Shown one piece after another: positions 59,737 to 64,000 of a DNA stretch of 64,000 bases. The notes under the pieces were generated by a model. It was not told the DNA's origin, made no database searches, and saw only the letters and a list, made by a program, of their open reading frames with translations. Numbering within the stretch: the first letter of the stretch is position 1; every line of letters begins with the position of its first letter. The translations under genes and the position numbers were made by a program. The DNA comes from Algimonas arctica (GTDB taxonomy: Bacteria; Pseudomonadota; Alphaproteobacteria; Caulobacterales; Maricaulaceae): the NCBI RefSeq assembly GCF_014652695.1, contig NZ_BMZH01000004.1:164620-228619 (forward strand), in the 5' to 3' direction.

Positions 59737-60078
59737 TTATTCGCCGGCGGTCAGTGTCTCTTCAGCTTGAACAGCCTTGGCCATCTTCGGCTTAACGCTT
59801 TTGCCCCATTTAATTTCAACTGTGTCATCACGGCTGACTTTACATTTTACCGTGTCAGTTTCGCCGTCTGCATTGATGCGGAAGCTAAGTGTTTGAGCAC
59901 GGGAGTTGCCTTTGACTTTTTTAAAGTCGAGCGATGTTTCAGATACAGTCGTGGCCATACGTGTTTCAATCTCAGTTTTGCATGTTAAGATGTTGTCAGA
60001 GGTCATGTTGCTGGCAAAAGCAGCTTGCGGAAGAAGGATAAGAGCGGCTGTGCCAATAAGGGCGGATGCGATTTTCAT
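59737..60078 (-). CDS. Small exported hypothetical protein
   Basis: A 113-residue protein starting at ATG 60078 with GGAG seven bases upstream. Signal peptide (I-A-S-A-L-I-G-T-A-A-L-I-L-L-P, cleaved near A-F-A-S). The mature part of about 90 residues has two Cys (T-C-K-T-E and V-K-C-K-V), is rich in Lys and Thr, and looks mostly beta. I do not recognise a family. It has its own terminator and a long upstream intergenic region, so it is probably a single-gene unit. Confidence 0.7.
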   Translation of the reverse strand: MKIASALIGTAALILLPQAAFASNMTSDNILTCKTEIETRMATTVSETSLDFKKVKGNSRAQTLSFRINADGETDTVKCKVSRDDTVEIKWGKSVKPKMAKAVQAEETLTAGE

Positions 60079-60550
60079 GTGATGTCTCCAAGACGTCTTT
60101 AAAAGTGCGTGGACGGTCAAACGTCCGAGCATTGAAAGGTGCGACGGGGGGAGTGTCGCAAACCAACATATAGGACGAATTCGCGCCAAAGTGTGACGTA
60201 TGAGCTCATGCAAAAATGTATGTGGTGATGTTTTACTCTACGTTCATGTATGTTTCCTCTCTCGCACACAGGAACAAAAATCATAAATATATCTATATTT
60301 TTCAATAGGTAGAGTGGATTTCAGCTAATTTGAGTTAGCCTTGCGACGAGAAATTTTCCGTCCGGCATTGCTGGGGCGTCAAATATGCAAGGCAGATATC
60401 AAAATATGCAGGTCTTGAAAGAGAGCTTTTGCGGCGCGTCGCGACCAAATTTTGTACTTTTTTCGCTGATTTGATGCGTTTGAGCCTACCCCAAGCCCGC
60501 CTGCAAAACGGGTGCACCTGATTCTCAAACCGCCGTGCAGACACAACCCG
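60079..60550. other. 472-bp intergenic region
   Basis: No convincing gene on either strand. A direct repeat, AAATATGCA at 60381-60389 and 60402-60410, is spaced exactly 21 bp (two helical turns), as for a dimeric or tandem regulator site. The part near 60220-60310 is AT-rich and may hold the promoter of the small exported protein. Confidence 0.55.
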
Positions 60551-61924
60551 CTAATAAATGCATTCTGTGTAGCACCGCGAAATGTCACCGCCCCATTCGC
60601 CATTATAGGCGGCAATCAAAACATCCGCATTCGAGCGACCCGCACGAACCATGGCATCCAGCGCCTGTAAGAACACCGTTTCGTTTTCACCGTGGCCATT
60701 CATATATCCGCGCGCGTTCAGCGTCTTTCGGGAGATAGACAATGTATCCGCCGCGATCTCGCGGACCGATCGACCGTGGATTATGGCATCGAACCCTTGT
60801 GCGGGGACGTCTTCACGAAGTTTCTGACGGTCAGCCGCTGTCCAATCTTTGACTAACTCCAGACAAGCATCAAGCGCCGCATCATCGTAGAGCAGACCGA
60901 CCCAATAGGCGGGCAACGCGCAAAGCTCGTCCCACGGCCCGGTATCCGCACCACGCATTTCAAGGAATTGTTTCAAGCGCACTTCCGGGAAAATCGTCGA
61001 GAGATGATCTTCGAAATCAGACATCGTCGGAATTTCACCGGGTAGAATATCAAGGTTCCCCGTCATAAAGTCGCGGAAGCTCTTACCGGACGCATCCAGA
61101 TAAGTGCCGTCCCGATGAACAAAATACATCGGGACATCGAGCGCATAATCGACATATTGCTCAAACCCGAAGCCCGTCTCAAAGACGAAGGGGAGCATTC
61201 CCGCGCGGTCATTATCCGTGTCGAGCCACACGGCTGAGCGGTAGGATTTATATCCATTCAGCTTGCCGTCTGTGAATGGCGAGTTGGCAAACAAGGCTGT
61301 CGCGATCGGTTGCAAAGCCAAGCTAACACGGAATTTTCTCACCATGTCAGCTTCAGAAGAAAAATCGAGATTAGTCTGAACCGTACAAGTCCGGAACATC
61401 ATCTCGCGCCCCAACGTGCCGACTTTTTGCATATAGTCGCGCATGATTTTGTAGCGACCCTTGGGCATAATCGGCACATCTTCGAGTCGCGTATCCGGGC
61501 GAAAGCCGAGCGAGAGAAATCCTGCGCCCATTTCATCCGCGACGTCCCTCACCTCCCGCAAGTGACGTGTCACTTCCGCGCAAGTTTGGTGTACATGTTC
61601 AAGCGGAGCCCCGGATAATTCGAACTGCCCACCCGGCTCGAGGCTGACAGAGGCACCATCGCGTTTCAGCGCAATTAAATGACCCTTTTCTTCGACAGGC
61701 TCCCAATCAAAACGTTGCAGCCCTTCGAGCAGCGCGCGAATCGACGTTGGACCATCATAAGGCAACGGCAAATTATCCGCCGTCGCAAAGGCGATCTTCT
61801 CATGCTCTGTACCGATACGCCAAGCGTCCTTCGGCTTGCAGCCAAGAGCCAAATGCTCGATCAGCTGCGCCTTTCGTTCAATAGGCTGAGAATTGGGGGA
61901 AGATGGACCGCTCACACGAGCCAC
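60551..61924 (-). CDS. gshA: Glutamate-cysteine ligase (class II, plant-type)
   Basis: First step of glutathione synthesis, joining glutamate and cysteine. The 457 residues match the alphaproteobacterial/plant GshA group: G-T-E-H-E-K-I-A-F near the N-terminus, S-L-E-P-G-G-Q-F-E-L-S-G-A-P, F-A-N-S-P-F-T-D-G, and C-T-V-Q-T-N-L-D-F. It is distinct from the enterobacterial GshA fold. Starts at the ATG 61924; no partner gshB is nearby. Confidence 0.95.
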   Translation of the reverse strand: MARVSGPSSPNSQPIERKAQLIEHLALGCKPKDAWRIGTEHEKIAFATADNLPLPYDGPTSIRALLEGLQRFDWEPVEEKGHLIALKRDGASVSLEPGGQFELSGAPLEHVHQTCAEVTRHLREVRDVADEMGAGFLSLGFRPDTRLEDVPIMPKGRYKIMRDYMQKVGTLGREMMFRTCTVQTNLDFSSEADMVRKFRVSLALQPIATALFANSPFTDGKLNGYKSYRSAVWLDTDNDRAGMLPFVFETGFGFEQYVDYALDVPMYFVHRDGTYLDASGKSFRDFMTGNLDILPGEIPTMSDFEDHLSTIFPEVRLKQFLEMRGADTGPWDELCALPAYWVGLLYDDAALDACLELVKDWTAADRQKLREDVPAQGFDAIIHGRSVREIAADTLSISRKTLNARGYMNGHGENETVFLQALDAMVRAGRSNADVLIAAYNGEWGGDISRCYTECIY

Positions 61925-61971
61925 CTAAGCCGAGAGCATTCAAGTCGCAACCCAGTAACGATCATGTGAGA

Positions 61972-62802
61972 TCAGTCCGCCGTGAGTGTGAGCGCTTTTT
62001 TCATGACAAGTTTGCGGTAGCGTGTCGGGAAAAGACGGTTCCAGAACTGGATAAATTTCGCATCCGGTCCCACAATGATGCGTTGTTTACGTTTCGCCGT
62101 GCCCTCGAGAATAATCTCTGCTGCACGCTCGGCGCTGGTCGGTGTATTATTCTCAAAATTCGCGTTCATCTGATCCCGAGTCACCGCGACGTCAGGCATA
62201 TGATCAACTTGGGCGTTTCTCGCGACATTGGTTTGTACACCGCCGGGATGAACACACGATACACTCACGCCATGTTCCATCATTTCCATAGACAGCGATT
62301 CAGAGAAGCCTCGAACCCCAAATTTTGACGCGCAATAATGTGTCTGCCCGGGCCAACCCACAATGCCGAAAATCGAACTAATATTGACGAGTCCGCCTTT
62401 GGTTTGGATCAACTGCTCTAGAAATGCTTTGGACATGCGGACTACGCCGTAAAAATTGACGTCCATCACTTTTTCATAACTCTCCGCAGGCGTATGACGG
62501 AAGTCACCGACCCGCGCCAAACCAGCAATGTTAAACACATAATCCGCAGGTCCGAGCGCCGCTTCAACGGCTGGGGCATAAGCGGCAATGCCGTCCGCAT
62601 CCGCCATATCAAGGACATCGACTTTGTGACGGTTCGCCCCACCAATCATCTCAACCGTCTCGTTAAGGCCCTCTTCATTGATGTCAGAGAGGGCGAGTGT
62701 TGCGCCCGATGCTGCGAGCGATTTCGCGACCGCCCGACCAATGCCAGACGCCGCCCCCGTCACGACACAAACTTTACCTGAATATTGAGAGAAAGATTTC
62801 AT
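61972..62802 (-). CDS. Short-chain dehydrogenase/reductase
   Basis: NAD(P)-dependent oxidoreductase of 276 residues. The cofactor motif T-G-A-A-S-G-I-G, N-I-A-G, catalytic Ser in V-N-I-S-S-I-F-G and Tyr/Lys in Y-C-A-S-K are all present. The C-terminal basic segment (K-R-K-Q-R-I-I-V-G-P-D-A-K, W-N-R-L-F-P-T-R) is typical of SDRs coupled to flavin monooxygenases. It overlaps the monooxygenase gene by 4 bp, so the two likely act in one pathway. Confidence 0.93.
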   Translation of the reverse strand: MKSFSQYSGKVCVVTGAASGIGRAVAKSLAASGATLALSDINEEGLNETVEMIGGANRHKVDVLDMADADGIAAYAPAVEAALGPADYVFNIAGLARVGDFRHTPAESYEKVMDVNFYGVVRMSKAFLEQLIQTKGGLVNISSIFGIVGWPGQTHYCASKFGVRGFSESLSMEMMEHGVSVSCVHPGGVQTNVARNAQVDHMPDVAVTRDQMNANFENNTPTSAERAAEIILEGTAKRKQRIIVGPDAKFIQFWNRLFPTRYRKLVMKKALTLTAD

Positions 62803-64000
62803 TCTGCGGCCTCAGCAAGGGACGTTTGGGATTCAATACGGGAGAAATGCAGCGCTTCATCGTCCAGCGCATCTTCGATCAAGACTTTTTGGTCATGCTT
62901 ATAATTTTGCACGTTTAGCCACGGCATACGATCTCCCTGGCAGGGCATTTCGTGCAGAACACGTTGCATATAGCCCGCTTGGAAATCAATAATCGGTCGA
63001 CGCTCCATCCCCTCAGGCGCAATCGGAACGACACGTGTCAGACCCTTTGCCTTCATATGTTTGATAAGTCGGATAACGTAACGGCTCATCAAATCGGCGC
63101 GCAGCGTCCAACTGGCATTTGTATAACCAAAGACGGCCACTATGTTCGGCACGCCAGAAATCATGACACCCTTATAGGTGAAGCTATCATTCGCCACCTG
63201 CGTGACCCCATCAATCATGACGGGATAATTTGTCGAGTAATTGAGCTCAATTCCGGTTGCCGTGACGATAACATCTGCATCGATTTGCGTGCCATCTTTC
63301 ATGCGCACACCCTCAGAATTAAAGCGATCAATATGGCCCGTGACAATGGAAGCTTTGCCCCGGTTGATTGCGGTAAACATGTCACCGTCTGGAACCATAC
63401 ACAGGCGCTGATCCCACGGATTATAGGGCGGGTTAAAATGGGTATCGACCGGATAATCTTCACCTAAGGCTTTAAGTGTCGCTTTGCGCAAATTACGGCG
63501 GGCGCGAGCGGGGTCGGACTGTGCGCGTTTATAGAAATGTTGCGATAGCTTGATGTTCTTCCACCGGTTGAAACGGATGGACAGACTTTCCGGCATGATT
63601 TTTGACGTCAGCTTATTAATCGGGTCTTCGCTCGGAATTGCTGCGACGTAAGAGGGCGTGCGCTGAATTTGGGTGACATGGGCCGCCGTTTTGGCAAGCT
63701 CTGGAACCAGTGTCACGGCCGTCGCGCCAGACCCGATAATGGCGATACGTTTGTCCGCATAATCAAACCCTTCAGGCCAGAATTGCGGATGGATAACGTC
63801 GCCCTGAAAATCTTCACGACCCGCGAACACCGGATCATGCGCTTTGTCGTAATGATAATATCCCGCACAGGAGAGAATGAACCGCGTCCTGATTTCTCGC
63901 GTTTGGCCATCCGTTTCAACGGATAGGGTCCAGATATCTTCGGTGGTTGAGAAATCTGTCGAGATCACACGGCTGTTGAACTGGACTTTGGGATCGATGC
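62799..64000 (-). CDS. Flavin-containing (Baeyer-Villiger-type) monooxygenase, 5' end cut by window
   Basis: The frame is open past 63968 to the window edge, so the N-terminal FAD-binding half is missing; about 400 residues remain. The Baeyer-Villiger fingerprint F-x-G-x-x-x-H-x-x-x-W is exact (F-Q-G-D-V-I-H-P-Q-F-W), followed by the NADPH motif I-I-G-S-G-A-T-A-V-T. Such enzymes insert oxygen next to a ketone or oxidise heteroatoms; the substrate is unknown. Coupled to the downstream SDR, which could supply or remove the ketone. Confidence 0.92.
   Translation of the reverse strand, partial: IDPKVQFNSRVISTDFSTTEDIWTLSVETDGQTREIRTRFILSCAGYYHYDKAHDPVFAGREDFQGDVIHPQFWPEGFDYADKRIAIIGSGATAVTLVPELAKTAAHVTQIQRTPSYVAAIPSEDPINKLTSKIMPESLSIRFNRWKNIKLSQHFYKRAQSDPARARRNLRKATLKALGEDYPVDTHFNPPYNPWDQRLCMVPDGDMFTAINRGKASIVTGHIDRFNSEGVRMKDGTQIDADVIVTATGIELNYSTNYPVMIDGVTQVANDSFTYKGVMISGVPNIVAVFGYTNASWTLRADLMSRYVIRLIKHMKAKGLTRVVPIAPEGMERRPIIDFQAGYMQRVLHEMPCQGDRMPWLNVQNYKHDQKVLIEDALDDEALHFSRIESQTSLAEAAE

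Overview
This window looks like chromosomal core DNA from a marine alphaproteobacterium of the Caulobacterales/Maricaulales (Hyphomonadaceae-like) group. The evidence is gene content and order: rpoZ-rel-pyrE-pdxJ-acpS-lepB-rnc-era-recO in one run, atpHAGDC as its own operon, obgE-proB-nadD-rsfS-rlmH-EnvC-CtpA-rppH in another, a ChvI/ChvG pair next to PTS phosphocarriers, and a kinase-like protein with the DivL signature (Tyr in place of the phosphoacceptor His). I see no rRNA, tRNA, prophage, IS element or CRISPR array.

Layout. 1-2228: 3' part of a large repeat protein (20 visible copies of a 23-residue unit, then a peptidoglycan-binding domain). 2317-17066 (+ strand): rplU-rpmA; two GNAT acetyltransferases; obgE-proB-nadD-rsfS-rlmH; a TetR regulator divergent from a small membrane protein; EnvC-like protein, two CtpA-type proteases, divergent polysaccharide deacetylase, rppH, an MFS exporter and a DUF2785-like lipoprotein. 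17068-26197 (- strand): metallophosphoesterase, ATP synthase F1 genes and a cysteine-rich TonB-dependent receptor. 26418-33009 (+): small membrane protein, map, radC, spinster-type MFS, purB and two paralogous exported thioredoxin-fold proteins. 33037-35829 (-): gyrA. 36016-36621 (+): Cu/Zn superoxide dismutase lipoprotein. 36618-64000 (-): TadG-like vWA protein, DUF2330/RnfD-like pair, parC, the recO-to-rpoZ block, divL, glmM, GDP-mannose pyrophosphorylase, TonB-C lipoprotein, HPr, EIIA, chvG, chvI, a small exported protein, glutamate-cysteine ligase, SDR and a partial Baeyer-Villiger monooxygenase.

How the genes work together. Much of the window serves growth and the envelope: ribosome assembly (L21, L27, ObgE, RsfS, RlmH), division and peptidoglycan remodelling (EnvC-like, CtpA pair, DivL, the repeat protein), envelope precursor synthesis (GlmM, mannose-1-P guanylyltransferase) and stress signalling (ChvI/ChvG, Rel, RpoZ). 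ChvI to GlmM are tightly packed on one strand, which suggests shared control of envelope sugar metabolism by ChvIG and a PTS relay. HprK, usually found between ChvG and EIIA in this clade, is missing there.

The least explained pieces are the 23-residue repeat array, the catalytic/non-catalytic thioredoxin pair with an inverted repeat in front of the catalytic member, the DUF2330 plus lone RnfD-like pair, and the isolated TadG-like protein. I do not see a clear new multi-gene defence or mobile system. Starts were chosen mainly from Shine-Dalgarno sequences and family length, and no database search was possible.
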